A stretch of 61,217 nucleotides of DNA from CAZCEC01 sp964497615 (GTDB lineage: Bacteria; Chloroflexota; Anaerolineae; Anaerolineales; UBA6663): the NCBI GenBank assembly GCA_964497615.1, contig CAZCEC010000035.1, positions 1 through 61,217 on the forward strand. The letters run 5' to 3'. The notes beneath the pieces are model-generated. The model ran no database searches and was not told the origin of the DNA. It saw only the letters and a program-made list of their open reading frames with translations. The first letter of the stretch is position 1. Each line of letters begins with the position of its first letter. Shown here piece after piece: positions 17,111 through 26,379 of this stretch. Position numbers and translations under genes: made by a program.

Positions 17111-19954
17111 ATGCTCCGCACCCTGAATACCTTTTTGGCGCTTGCCCTGGCGGTGGCCGCCTTTCCCGGCCCGCTGGCGCTGCCGCCTCCAGCGCCCCTC
17201 CAGCAGTCCCTGGTCGTCGAAAACCTGCTGGAAGCGATGACGCCCGAGGAGCGCGTGGGCCAACTGGTCATCGTCGGCTTCTATGGCCCGTCCGCCGCCC
17301 AGGGCACGACTATCTATGACCTCGTCACCCGCTATCACGTGGGCGGCGTGGTGCTGGCCGCCGCCAATGACAATATCACCGACACGCTCCAGGCGCCGGC
17401 CCAAACCCTCACCCTGACCAATGAATTGCAGACCGCCGCCCTCATTGCCTCCCAGGCGCCGCGCGATGCGGCTCAGCCCGATGGCCCGCGCCCGCCGTAT
17501 GTGCCTTTGCTCATTGCCGTCAATCACGAGGGTGACGGCTACCCGAACACCGAAATCCTCAGCGGCCTGACCAACCTGCCCTCGGCGATGGCGATCGGCG
17601 CCACCTGGGAGCCGGCTCAGGCGGAGGCGATGGGCCGCATCGTGGGTGAAGAGCTGGCTGCTTTGGGCATCAACCTGCTCCTCGGCCCCTCCCTGGACGT
17701 GTTGGAGAACCCGCGGCCCGAAGGCTCCGACCTGGGCACCCGCGTCTTTGGCGGCGATCCCTACTGGGTGGGGCAAATGGGCCAGGCATACATTGTGGGC
17801 GTTCACGGCGGCTCCGACAGCCAGGTGGCGGTGGTGGTTAAGCACTTCCCCGGCTATGGCGGCAGCGACCGCCGCCCGGACCTGGAGCTCACCACGGTCC
17901 GCAAGTCATTTGAAGACTTGCAGGCCTTCGACCTCGTGCCGTTCTATGCCGTCACCGGAAACGCCCCTTCCGCTGACGCGACAGCCGATGGCGCCCTCAC
18001 CGCCCACATCCGGTTCTCCGGTTTCCAGGGCCAGATTCGGGAGGAAACAGCGCCAGTGAGCTTCGACGCCCAGGCGCTGGGCCAACTGCTGGCGCTGCCC
18101 CCCATCGCGTTGTGGCGCACCACCGGCGGGGTCATGGTCAGCGACTCGCTCGGCGCGCGCGCCATCAAGAGCTTCTCAGACCCGACCCTCTCCAATTTCG
18201 ACCATCGCCAGATTGCGCGCGGCGCCTTCAATGCCGGCAACGACCTGCTCCTGCTCACCAACTTTGGCCTTAACCCGCGCGTAGACCAAAGCACCAACAT
18301 CATCGACACCCTGACTTACTTCGCTCAGTTGTACCGGGTGGACCCGACCTTTGCCAGCCGCGTGGATGCCTCTGTCCGCCGGGTGCTGGCCCTCAAGCTG
18401 CGGCTGGCGGGTTCGGAGTTCAATCCGCAGGCCGCCACCCGGCCGGTGTCTGGCCTCAGCGTGCTGGGGCAGGGCCGTCAGGCCGTCGCCGGTCTGGCCC
18501 GCACCGCCGCCGCCTTGCTGAGCCCCTCGCCGGACGAACTCGAGGCTCGCGCGCCCACGCCGCCCTCCGGCTCGCAGCGCCTGGTCTTCATCACTGATGT
18601 GCGCGAAGGGGTGCAGTGCACCGGCTGCCCGCGCACCTCGCTGCTCGACCGGCGGACCTTCGAACTGGAAGTGCTGGCGTTGTATGGCCCGGCCGGCAGC
18701 GACCAGATTCGCACAGGCAACCTCCAGAGCTATACCTTTGCCGAGCTGGACGAATACCTGGCCAACCCCGTTCCGCCTGCCGTCGGTGAAGAGACGCCCA
18801 CTCCTGAGCCGAACCCCCTCGATGCTGCTCTTCAGCAGGCCGATTGGCTCATCTTCGCCATGAACAACGTTGCCGCCGAAGTGCCCAGCTCCAGCGTTGT
18901 CTCCACCTTTCTGGCCCAGCGGCCCGATCTCGTGCGGACCAAGCGCATTGTCGTCTTTGCCTTCAACGCCCCGTACTACCTCGATGCGACTGACCTCAGC
19001 AAGGTCACGGCCTACTATGCGCTCTACAGCCGCACCTCGGAGTTCGTCACCGTGGCTGCCCGCCTGCTGTTCCGCGACATGACGCCCGCCGGAGCGCCGC
19101 CGGTCACGGTGGCCAGCATTGGCTATAACCTGCTCGATATCACCAAGCCGGACCCGGAACAAATCATCGTCCTCGATTGGCAGGCCGCCAATCCCGAGAG
19201 CCCCGACAACCCGCAGCCGGCGCTGCTGGACGTCAACGACACGATCAGCCTGACCACCGGCATCATCCTCGACCACAACGGCCATGCCGTGCCCGACGGC
19301 ACGCCCGTCACGTTCCGAGTATTTTATGCTGAGGCCCAATTGCCCGAACTTCTGGTGGCGGCCACAGTCGACGGCGTGGCGACGAAGGCCCTGCAACTGG
19401 GGCGCCGCGGCGGCATTGAGATAACGGCGAGCAGCGGCCCGGCCACCGCGTCGAACACCCTGCGCATGACGGTCGAAGACGAGGGCTTCGGCATCACCGA
19501 GATCGTGCCCACCTCGCCGCCGACTGAAACACCTCAGCCCACCGAAACCGACGTGCCCCCGACGGCTACAGCTACGCCAACGCTCACGCCCTCGCCCACG
19601 CCGACCGAAGTACCTGCGCTGCCGCCGGCCGGACGGGTGGACTTCCGCGCCTTCTTCCTCATGTGCCTGGGATTGGTGGGTATCCTGGTCGGCGGCTACC
19701 GGCTCGGCACCCTGGAGGAGTCGCAGCCGCGCCTGGGAGTGCGCGTTGCGCTCGCGGGCGCGATTGGCATGCTGATTGGCTACAACTACTTTGCGTTGGG
19801 GTTCCCCGGCACCGCCATCGGCTACCTGTGGCTAAGGGACTTCGCTGCGCCTATTGCCAGCATTGCCTTTGGCATCGTCGGCCTGGCGCTGGGCTGGTAC
19901 TGGTTTGTGGGACGAGCGCCTGGCGATCGAGAGCCCATCACCGGCCCGCGCTGA
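17111..19954 (+). CDS. Membrane-anchored glycoside hydrolase family 3 protein (NagZ-like)
   Basis: 947 residues. After a signal peptide, the GH3 N-terminal barrel covers ~35-420: EERVGQLVIVGF, HVGGVVLAA, LLIAVNHEGDGYP, LGINLLLGPSLDV, GTRVFGGDP, VVKHFPGYGGSD, and the nucleophile Asp in VMVSDSLGARA. NagZ enzymes use an Asp-His dyad within a DSH motif; here that position reads RPDLE, so the His is missing. Further on are an alpha/beta region, an Ig-like domain (DVNDTISLTTGIILDHNG onwards), a Thr/Pro linker and four hydrophobic segments anchoring the C-terminus in the membrane. Likely acts on N-acetylhexosaminides or peptidoglycan fragments outside the cell, if active. Confidence 0.85.
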   Translation: MLRTLNTFLALALAVAAFPGPLALPPPAPLQQSLVVENLLEAMTPEERVGQLVIVGFYGPSAAQGTTIYDLVTRYHVGGVVLAAANDNITDTLQAPAQTLTLTNELQTAALIASQAPRDAAQPDGPRPPYVPLLIAVNHEGDGYPNTEILSGLTNLPSAMAIGATWEPAQAEAMGRIVGEELAALGINLLLGPSLDVLENPRPEGSDLGTRVFGGDPYWVGQMGQAYIVGVHGGSDSQVAVVVKHFPGYGGSDRRPDLELTTVRKSFEDLQAFDLVPFYAVTGNAPSADATADGALTAHIRFSGFQGQIREETAPVSFDAQALGQLLALPPIALWRTTGGVMVSDSLGARAIKSFSDPTLSNFDHRQIARGAFNAGNDLLLLTNFGLNPRVDQSTNIIDTLTYFAQLYRVDPTFASRVDASVRRVLALKLRLAGSEFNPQAATRPVSGLSVLGQGRQAVAGLARTAAALLSPSPDELEARAPTPPSGSQRLVFITDVREGVQCTGCPRTSLLDRRTFELEVLALYGPAGSDQIRTGNLQSYTFAELDEYLANPVPPAVGEETPTPEPNPLDAALQQADWLIFAMNNVAAEVPSSSVVSTFLAQRPDLVRTKRIVVFAFNAPYYLDATDLSKVTAYYALYSRTSEFVTVAARLLFRDMTPAGAPPVTVASIGYNLLDITKPDPEQIIVLDWQAANPESPDNPQPALLDVNDTISLTTGIILDHNGHAVPDGTPVTFRVFYAEAQLPELLVAATVDGVATKALQLGRRGGIEITASSGPATASNTLRMTVEDEGFGITEIVPTSPPTETPQPTETDVPPTATATPTLTPSPTPTEVPALPPAGRVDFRAFFLMCLGLVGILVGGYRLGTLEESQPRLGVRVALAGAIGMLIGYNYFALGFPGTAIGYLWLRDFAAPIASIAFGIVGLALGWYWFVGRAPGDREPITGPR

Positions 19955-19970
19955 GGCCGGCCGGCGTTCG

Positions 19971-20981
19971 TTACCGCATGGGCATGGGGAATAGCGTAAA
20001 TACCAGTGCGATGAGGAATAACCCGATGACGGCCGCGGCCAGCGCGCGGTCGGTGCGCGATTGCAGGCTGGGAAGCCGGATCGTCGGCTGAACCACGAAC
20101 GTTTCTCCCTCGGCCCGCACCCGCAGCCCGTTCTCTGACTTGAGCGCAGCCCGAAAGGTCGCCACATCCGGGGGCCGGTCGTCGGGGTGCAGCGCGATAG
20201 CCCACAGGATGGCCTGCTCGGTGTTGACTGACACGGCTGGATTGATGGCGCGGATAGGCTTGAGCGCCTCGGCGCGCAGGAAGCGCTGCTTGGCTTCGGC
20301 CGGCGGCTCATTGGTCAGCAGGTGATACAGCGTGGCCCCAAACGAGTAGATGTCGGTCCGCGCGTCGGTGTGGCCGGTGTCGCCCCCATACTGCTCCAGC
20401 GGCGTGTAGTAGGCCGTTCCCACGCCCTGGATGATGGTGACGGTGCGCTCGTCGGGCGCCAGCAGTTTCACCAGTCCAAAGTCCACCAGTTTCAGCAGCC
20501 CGCTGGGTGTGACTTTCAGATTCGATGGCTTGATGTCGCGGTGAACGATGGCGCTTTCCTGCCGGTGCAGGTACTCCAGCGCGTCCGCGAGCTGCATGGC
20601 CCAGTTCAGCACATCCGCCTCGGGCACAAAGCGCCCGTTCTGCCGCGCCTCATTCATGATCTCGCGCAGGTCACGGCCGGGCACATAATCCATGACCAGG
20701 TAGTCCCGGTCGGCCACGGAGAAGAAGTCGGATACCTTGGGGAGATTGGGGTGATCCAGGCGCGCCAACACGGAGGCCTCGCGATAGAACTGATCGCGCG
20801 CCTGCTGTTGGGTTTCGGGGGTCTGGGCCGGGTCGTTCTGGACCTCCTTGATGGCGCACAGCCGCCCTTCCAGGCGCAGGTCTGCCGCCTGGTAGATGGA
20901 GCCCATCCCGCCTTGTCCAATATACGTGATGACTTTGTACCGGCCGCGCAGGACCTCGCCGAGCTGAAGCGGCGGCAACAT
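19971..20981 (-). CDS. Membrane-anchored Ser/Thr protein kinase (Hanks type)
   Basis: 336 residues. Gly-rich loop IGQGGMGSIY, catalytic Lys in CAIKEV, HRDIKPSN and DFGLVK give a complete active site, and GTAYYTPLEQY and DIYSFGATLYHLL are the later kinase motifs. A single C-terminal membrane helix (AAVIGLFLIALVF) ends the protein, with no extracellular sensor domain. AGGAGG is well placed upstream of ATG 20981. Divergently transcribed from an FHA-domain regulator, which is a natural phosphothreonine-reading partner (inference). Confidence 0.93.
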   Translation of the reverse strand: MLPPLQLGEVLRGRYKVITYIGQGGMGSIYQAADLRLEGRLCAIKEVQNDPAQTPETQQQARDQFYREASVLARLDHPNLPKVSDFFSVADRDYLVMDYVPGRDLREIMNEARQNGRFVPEADVLNWAMQLADALEYLHRQESAIVHRDIKPSNLKVTPSGLLKLVDFGLVKLLAPDERTVTIIQGVGTAYYTPLEQYGGDTGHTDARTDIYSFGATLYHLLTNEPPAEAKQRFLRAEALKPIRAINPAVSVNTEQAILWAIALHPDDRPPDVATFRAALKSENGLRVRAEGETFVVQPTIRLPSLQSRTDRALAAAVIGLFLIALVFTLFPMPMR

Positions 20982-21150
20982 CTTCTGCCTCCTCGGAGTC
21001 TGGATTGGTCAACCCGTCCGCGGGATAGCCGTTGCCCTGGCAGTCCGGCGCCCTAACGGGGAGAGAAATGTCGGGCAGGGGCCTGCTTTTCAGGCTGCTC
21101 CGGCGTGGGGCCGCTCTCTCTGCCGGCCCGCGAGCATCCCTGCAATTGCC

Positions 21151-21179
21151 TTGACCTCCAGTCTAAGCAGTATTATAAC
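21151..21179 (+). promoter_or_regulatory. Promoter of the FHA regulator/cyclase operon
   Basis: TTGACC (21151-21156), a 17-base spacer and TATAAC (21174-21179), 11 bases before the ATG. The predicted leader is only about 5 bases. The rest of the 209-base divergent region (20982-21190) shows nothing I could identify for the kinase direction. Confidence 0.6.
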
Positions 21180-21190
21180 CTGAAGTCCAC

Positions 21191-21865
21191 ATGACAGAAA
21201 AAACGGACGTTCCGATTTTGATCGGCCAATCGGGGCCTGTCACCGGGCAGCGCTGGGTGCTGTCGCGCGCCGAAGCCGTCATTGGCCGCGACCCATCGTG
21301 CGAAATCATGATCCCGGACCGCCAGGTGAGCCGCCGCCACGCCACCCTGCGCCGCGTGGAAGGCGGATTTGAGCTGGTGGACCTGGGCAGCAAAAATGGC
21401 ACCCACCTAAATGGTACGCCGCTCATAGGCAGCCAGCGGCTCCAGGATGGCGACCTGATACAGGTCGCCCTCGTCGCCAAGCTGGCCTACATCGGGTCCG
21501 ATGCCACGGTGCCCCTGCGGATCGAGACCACGCCCGGCGGCGAAGTGGTAAGCGTTGGCCGCCTGCGCCTCGACACTGCCGCGCGCCGGGTGTGGCTCAA
21601 CGACCAGGAGTTCGACCCGCCGCTCTCGGTGCCCCAGTTCCGGTTTCTCGAGTTGCTCTATCAGCGCCCCGGTCAAGTCTGCTCGCGAGAAGACGTCATC
21701 CACACCGTGTGGCCCGATGCCAGCAGCGCGGGCGTCTCTGAGCAAGCCATCGATGCCCTGGTCCGCCGCGTGCGCGACCGGCTGGCCGAGATTGATCCTG
21801 ACTTTCAGTACATCGTGACCGTCCGCGGCCACGGCTTCCGCCTCGATAACCGCCCGAGTGCGTGA
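21191..21865 (+). CDS. FHA domain plus winged-helix transcriptional regulator
   Basis: 224 residues in two domains. Residues ~10-100 form a forkhead-associated phosphothreonine-binding domain with IGRDPSCEI, RQVSRRHATL and LGSKNGTHLNG. Residues ~120-220 form an OmpR/PhoB-type winged helix ending TVRGHGFRLD. There is no receiver domain, so signal input is expected through the FHA domain, most simply from the divergent Ser/Thr kinase. The end overlaps the cyclase start as GTGA. Confidence 0.92.
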   Translation: MTEKTDVPILIGQSGPVTGQRWVLSRAEAVIGRDPSCEIMIPDRQVSRRHATLRRVEGGFELVDLGSKNGTHLNGTPLIGSQRLQDGDLIQVALVAKLAYIGSDATVPLRIETTPGGEVVSVGRLRLDTAARRVWLNDQEFDPPLSVPQFRFLELLYQRPGQVCSREDVIHTVWPDASSAGVSEQAIDALVRRVRDRLAEIDPDFQYIVTVRGHGFRLDNRPSA

Positions 21866-24330
21866 CCCCTCTGCCAACCTCGCCTGAATCGGCCGCGGAA
21901 CCCGCGGCTCGGTGGCTTAGCCACCTCCCGCCCCTGGCCGCGTTCTGCCTGGCCCTGGTGGTGCTGATCGTTGCCCCACTTGAGGCCGCGCGCTGGTTTC
22001 GCGCGCCTTTTGCCGGCGTCCTCCTGGAGCCGAACCAGGTGGTCAGCCTCATCAACGGCCCCAACTGGGCTGCTAAAGAAGCCGGTGTGGACTATCCCGA
22101 CCGGCTCATGGCCATTGAGGGCCTCCCGCTGGACCGCACTGGGGATCCCCTGCGCCAGCTAACAGCCGCGCCCGGCCAGGTCACTCGTCTCACCTTCGAG
22201 CAGCGCTACACCGGCGCAACCTATATGGTCGAAGTTGTGACCCGCCGGGCCGCCTTGTTCGATTTCGCCAGTCTTTTCCTTGTGCCATACGTTGTTGGCC
22301 TGGCCTTTGCCGGGCTGGGGGTGTGGGTCTATGTGCTGCGCCGCCACACCCGCGCCGGGCGCATCTACCTGATCCTGAGCAGCGCCCTGGTGTGGCTGAC
22401 TGCCGGCTTCCTGGATATGAACAGCACCCACACCCTGGTACGGCTCTGGGCCAGCGCCTCGCCCCTGGGCGCCACGGCGCTGGTGGCCTTGGCGTTGGTG
22501 TTTCCCACCGACACGCATTGGGTCAGGCGCTGGCCTCCGCTGCGCTGGCTGGTGTGGCTGCCCGGTCTGGCTGCTGTCATTTGGACCAATTGGCAGTTGT
22601 ATCACGGCCCTCATCCTTGGGCCTACATCGATAGCTGGGTCCGCAACTACCAGCTTGTCGCCGTGGGCCTGGTGCTCTTCTTCGCACTGTTCGTGCTGCG
22701 CATGCGCTACTCTACCTCGTCCATTACCCGTCAGCAGTGCCGCGTCATTATCCTGGGCAGCTTGCTGGCGTTCGGGCCGGTGTTTCTGTTTTACCTGCTG
22801 CCCACGGTCCTCACGCCCGCCTATGTGCGCTTCCTGCCCATCCTGTACTTCCCGGCCCTGGTCGTTTTCCCGCTATCGGTGGCCTATGCCATCCTGCGCT
22901 ACCGCATGCCGCAGTTGGACCGGTTCTTCCATCGTCAGGTGTCCTATGGCCTGATGACGATTGTTGTGGTCGCGCTGTACTTTGCGCTGCTGTCCTTGGC
23001 CGGCGCCGTCGTGGAGCAGGACCTGGCCGCCAACGATCCGCTGTTGGTATCGGCGGCGCTGTTCGCGATGGTGCTGCTGTTCAACCCCTTGCGCCTTGGC
23101 GCTCAGCGGACGGTAGACCGTCTCTTCTACCGCCACCGCGCCGATTACGCCCAGGAGTTGCGCGCCTTCGCCCTGGAGCTCACCCGCGCCGCCGAGCTGG
23201 CGCCCATCGTCGAGCGCCTGTTAGCCCGTCTGCGCGGAACCCTGTTCCCCGAGCTGGTCTCTATCTATCTCTACGACGAGGCGACGCAGGAATTCGTCAC
23301 TCAGCCTACGGGCGAGGCGCTGGCCACCCCGGCATTCTCCCTCGACGGCGCTCTGGCCCGCCGCCTCGCACAGGCTGAGACTCCCTTGAACCTTGCCCCA
23401 GACTCATCCGAAGGCTTCGATCTCGCGGGCGACTGGGCTGTGGTGGCTGAGGCGCGTTTTGTGCTGCTGGCGCCGATGCATGTTGGGCGCCGCCTGGCTG
23501 GCTGGCTTGCGCTGGGGCCCAAGTTGTCGGGCGAGCCGTATACGCAAGAAGACCTGGAGTTTGCCGGCTCCCTGGCTGCCCAGGCTGCCCTCGCCGTGGA
23601 GAATGCCCAGGACCAGCGCGAGCGCCGCCGCCTGGAGGCCGACCGGGAGCGCATCCGGCAGACCTTTGGCCGGGTGGTGGCGCCGCGCGTGCGCGACCGC
23701 CTGCTCAGCGAAGCCGCCCTGCACGGCACCCGGCTGGCCGGCGCCCGGCAAGTTGTCACCACCCTCTTCGCCGATGTGCGCGGCTTTACCACCCTGAGTG
23801 AGCACTTGCCGCCCGAAGACCTGTTCGCGCTGCTCAACGAGCACCTAAACCTGGCCGCCCAGGCCGTGCTGGACAACGAGGGCACCATCGACAAGTTCAT
23901 GGGCGATGCCGTGATGGCCCTGTTCAATGTGCCCGACCCGCAGCCGGACCATGCCCTGCGCGCGGTCCGCGCCGCGCTGGACATGCAGCGCCGCCTGGCC
24001 GCCCACCGGCGCGACCGGCGCTCTGCTGCCGATATCCACTTTGGCGTCGCCATTACCACCGGCGACGCCATCGTCGGCAATGTGGGCACCGCCGAACTGT
24101 TCAACTACACCGCCATCGGGGACGTGGTCAATCTCGCCAAGCGCCTGCAAGAGAACGCCGCGCCGGGGCAGATTCTGCTGAGCGCGGCGGCCTATGCCGT
24201 GGTGGCCGGCGAAATTGAAGCGCGGCCCCTGAACCCGTTACAGGTCAAGGGCCGCGCCGCTCTGGAGCAAGTCTACGAAGTCGTTGGGCTGTTGAAGGAG
24301 TTGCCCCGCTATTCGACCGTGAACTCGTAG
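21862..24330 (+). CDS. Membrane class III adenylate cyclase with PDZ-like and GAF regions
   Basis: 822 residues from a GTG that overlaps the preceding stop. A first membrane helix is followed by a short PDZ-like extracytoplasmic stretch (residues ~55-125), about seven more helices, a GAF-like domain (~430-590), a short coiled coil and the catalytic domain. Catalytic features: metal-binding Asp in TLFADVRGFTTLSE and in TIDKFMGDAVMALF, with the Lys typical of adenine selection, and the transition-state Asn/Arg in AIGDVVNLAKRL. All key residues are present, so activity as a cAMP-forming enzyme is expected. Its end overlaps the convergent protease by 22 bases. Confidence 0.93.
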   Translation: MTPLPTSPESAAEPAARWLSHLPPLAAFCLALVVLIVAPLEAARWFRAPFAGVLLEPNQVVSLINGPNWAAKEAGVDYPDRLMAIEGLPLDRTGDPLRQLTAAPGQVTRLTFEQRYTGATYMVEVVTRRAALFDFASLFLVPYVVGLAFAGLGVWVYVLRRHTRAGRIYLILSSALVWLTAGFLDMNSTHTLVRLWASASPLGATALVALALVFPTDTHWVRRWPPLRWLVWLPGLAAVIWTNWQLYHGPHPWAYIDSWVRNYQLVAVGLVLFFALFVLRMRYSTSSITRQQCRVIILGSLLAFGPVFLFYLLPTVLTPAYVRFLPILYFPALVVFPLSVAYAILRYRMPQLDRFFHRQVSYGLMTIVVVALYFALLSLAGAVVEQDLAANDPLLVSAALFAMVLLFNPLRLGAQRTVDRLFYRHRADYAQELRAFALELTRAAELAPIVERLLARLRGTLFPELVSIYLYDEATQEFVTQPTGEALATPAFSLDGALARRLAQAETPLNLAPDSSEGFDLAGDWAVVAEARFVLLAPMHVGRRLAGWLALGPKLSGEPYTQEDLEFAGSLAAQAALAVENAQDQRERRRLEADRERIRQTFGRVVAPRVRDRLLSEAALHGTRLAGARQVVTTLFADVRGFTTLSEHLPPEDLFALLNEHLNLAAQAVLDNEGTIDKFMGDAVMALFNVPDPQPDHALRAVRAALDMQRRLAAHRRDRRSAADIHFGVAITTGDAIVGNVGTAELFNYTAIGDVVNLAKRLQENAAPGQILLSAAAYAVVAGEIEARPLNPLQVKGRAALEQVYEVVGLLKELPRYSTVNS

Positions 24331-26369
24331 CTAGCTTTCTCGGTGGTGAAGGGCGTAGAGCCGGACACCACTAGCACCGCCCGCCCGCTGCTGCCCAGGT
24401 CGAGCGTCAGACTGCCGCTGTTGGCTCCGTCCAGTTCCAGGGGCAGGATCTCCGTGTCGCCATTCTCATGGATTACCTGCACGATGAAGGTCTGCGGCAG
24501 AAGGTTGTCGATTAGCACGAACCCTTCCGCCACCCAGCCATCGTCCCCCTCCTCAAAGCCGCCCCGGTAGTCTAGCTCGGGAATGCGCACGTCGTCCACC
24601 ATGAAGCCCGGCAGGTTCACCGCTGCGTCGGTCACATACTCGAACCGGATCAGGATCTGCTGTCCGGCGTAGGCCGATAGGTCCACCGTCTCGTCCACCC
24701 ACTCGCCGGCCTGGCCGCCGCCGGAGTAACCGGTGTAGCCCCAGCCCAGGTTGTTGCCCACCGGGTCGGCGTCGGTGCCGGAGGGGGTCTCGATCATGTC
24801 CCAGGTCTCGCCGTCGTCCGGCGATACCAGCAGGTAGGCGTAATCCCACTCTTCCTCAATCTCCCACCAGGCGCTGTAGGTTAGGGTTGCTTCGCTGAGG
24901 CCTGTCAGGTCGAAAGCGCGGGTCAGGCGCGTGTCACTTTCGTCGGTCCGGTGGCTCCACCAGGCATAGCGCCCGCTCTTGGGCATGGTCGGCACCACTT
25001 GCACCTGCTGCGAGCCCGAGAAAGAAATCGTCACTTCGCCCGAGCAGTTGAACTCATAGTAGTCAACGGCGAACTGACCCACCGTGGTCGTCTCGTCCAC
25101 CGGGCAGTCGAAGAAGCTGTCGGTTGGGCCAAACACCGTTGAGGCATTGGGGTAATTGTTGTAGACGTACCGGCCGTCCGCTACATCCTCGTCCAGCAGG
25201 TAGTTGGTGATGGCCCAGTCGGCGAAAACGTCGTTCGAGGTGATCGGCTCGCCGGTCAGCGGGTCGGTGACGCCCAGGTCGGCCAGCACGGCATCCACAG
25301 CCACCATGCCGTTCTCTGGGTGCGCCACCAGCGTCCGGGTGGCCTCCTCGCCAAAGCGGTCCAGGAAGTACGCCATAAACAAGAACCCCGCCCCATAGTG
25401 CGGGGCGTTGCTGCCGGCCCCGTCCGCGCCCCAGGTGTTGAGTTGCAGATCGGTGTCCGACAGATAAGCGTAGTCCGCGAACGAGTCGGTGTAGCCGTTG
25501 ATCAACTGGGCTAGCTCCGACGAGCCCTCGTTCATCCAACTTTCCTCGTTGCGGTCGTGGGCCCAGTGGATCATGTGCTGGAACTCGTGCGCCAGCACGC
25601 TGTCCAGGTACGGGTCGCCCGGCACCTGGTTGTCGGCGTTGACGAAGAACATCTCCTTCTCGTTGGAGTACTCGTTCGCCAGCCGCGAGTACTCGTCCTG
25701 CGACGAGAAGTAGCCGGCCACAGTTGCCCCGGCCCCGCCGGCATACAAGATGTATAGCCGCGGGTCGCCGTCCACGCCGGGGTTCCACTCGCTACCAAAA
25801 AACTCACGGTTGGTGGGGTACACGTTCTCCTGGAAGTGGTCCACCATATCCTGGACATCACCTTCGTCCACGAACACGCCCACCTCGGCGAAGAAGTACA
25901 CATTGTCGGTTTTGTAGATCAGCTCGGCCGGCACCTGGAAGGTATCCATGGTGTCACTGTTGGACACCCAGAAGTCGACCTGGGCCCCGATCGGATGATC
26001 GGCCGGGGTCTCGCTGACCACCTCCGGGATATTGTCAATGCCCTTGATGCGGATCGCCACCTCGCGCATGTCGTTTGGCGGGATCTCGGCCGCGTACAGC
26101 GCCTCCAGCGTATCGCTGGCCCCGCCCACGGGCGTTGGCACCGGGGTCTTGACGACGTTGGGCGTTGGCTCGACTTGGTCAGTGGGCGGCGGCCCCACCG
26201 TCACTGCCACCTGGGTGATGATGTTGCCAATGTCGGTCGCCACCGAGACCGTGGTCTGATACAGCCACAGGCCACCCGCGCCGAAGGCAATTACGCACAC
26301 GCACAGGCACGCCACCACCAGTCCCACGATGGCCAATACGATCGGAGTGTTGTTCGAACGAACTTCCAT
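24309..26369 (-). CDS. Secreted zinc metalloprotease, immune-inhibitor-A-like
   Basis: 686 residues. An N-terminal hydrophobic segment (residues ~9-36) acts as signal anchor and is followed by a Thr/Pro-rich linker. The zinc site is AHEFQHMIHWAHD with a downstream Glu in MNEGSSELA, a gluzincin-like arrangement seen in peptidase M6-like proteins. The C-terminal part contains a MAM/jelly-roll-like beta domain (YSAWWEIEEEWDYAYLLVS, DDGETWDMI) common in immune inhibitor A proteases. Likely extracellular or membrane-tethered proteolysis. It lies 10 bases after the M24 peptidase gene and is last in a leftward cluster. Confidence 0.8.
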   Translation of the reverse strand: MEVRSNNTPIVLAIVGLVVACLCVCVIAFGAGGLWLYQTTVSVATDIGNIITQVAVTVGPPPTDQVEPTPNVVKTPVPTPVGGASDTLEALYAAEIPPNDMREVAIRIKGIDNIPEVVSETPADHPIGAQVDFWVSNSDTMDTFQVPAELIYKTDNVYFFAEVGVFVDEGDVQDMVDHFQENVYPTNREFFGSEWNPGVDGDPRLYILYAGGAGATVAGYFSSQDEYSRLANEYSNEKEMFFVNADNQVPGDPYLDSVLAHEFQHMIHWAHDRNEESWMNEGSSELAQLINGYTDSFADYAYLSDTDLQLNTWGADGAGSNAPHYGAGFLFMAYFLDRFGEEATRTLVAHPENGMVAVDAVLADLGVTDPLTGEPITSNDVFADWAITNYLLDEDVADGRYVYNNYPNASTVFGPTDSFFDCPVDETTTVGQFAVDYYEFNCSGEVTISFSGSQQVQVVPTMPKSGRYAWWSHRTDESDTRLTRAFDLTGLSEATLTYSAWWEIEEEWDYAYLLVSPDDGETWDMIETPSGTDADPVGNNLGWGYTGYSGGGQAGEWVDETVDLSAYAGQQILIRFEYVTDAAVNLPGFMVDDVRIPELDYRGGFEEGDDGWVAEGFVLIDNLLPQTFIVQVIHENGDTEILPLELDGANSGSLTLDLGSSGRAVLVVSGSTPFTTEKASYEFTVE

Positions 26370-26379
26370 GCCAGCCTCT

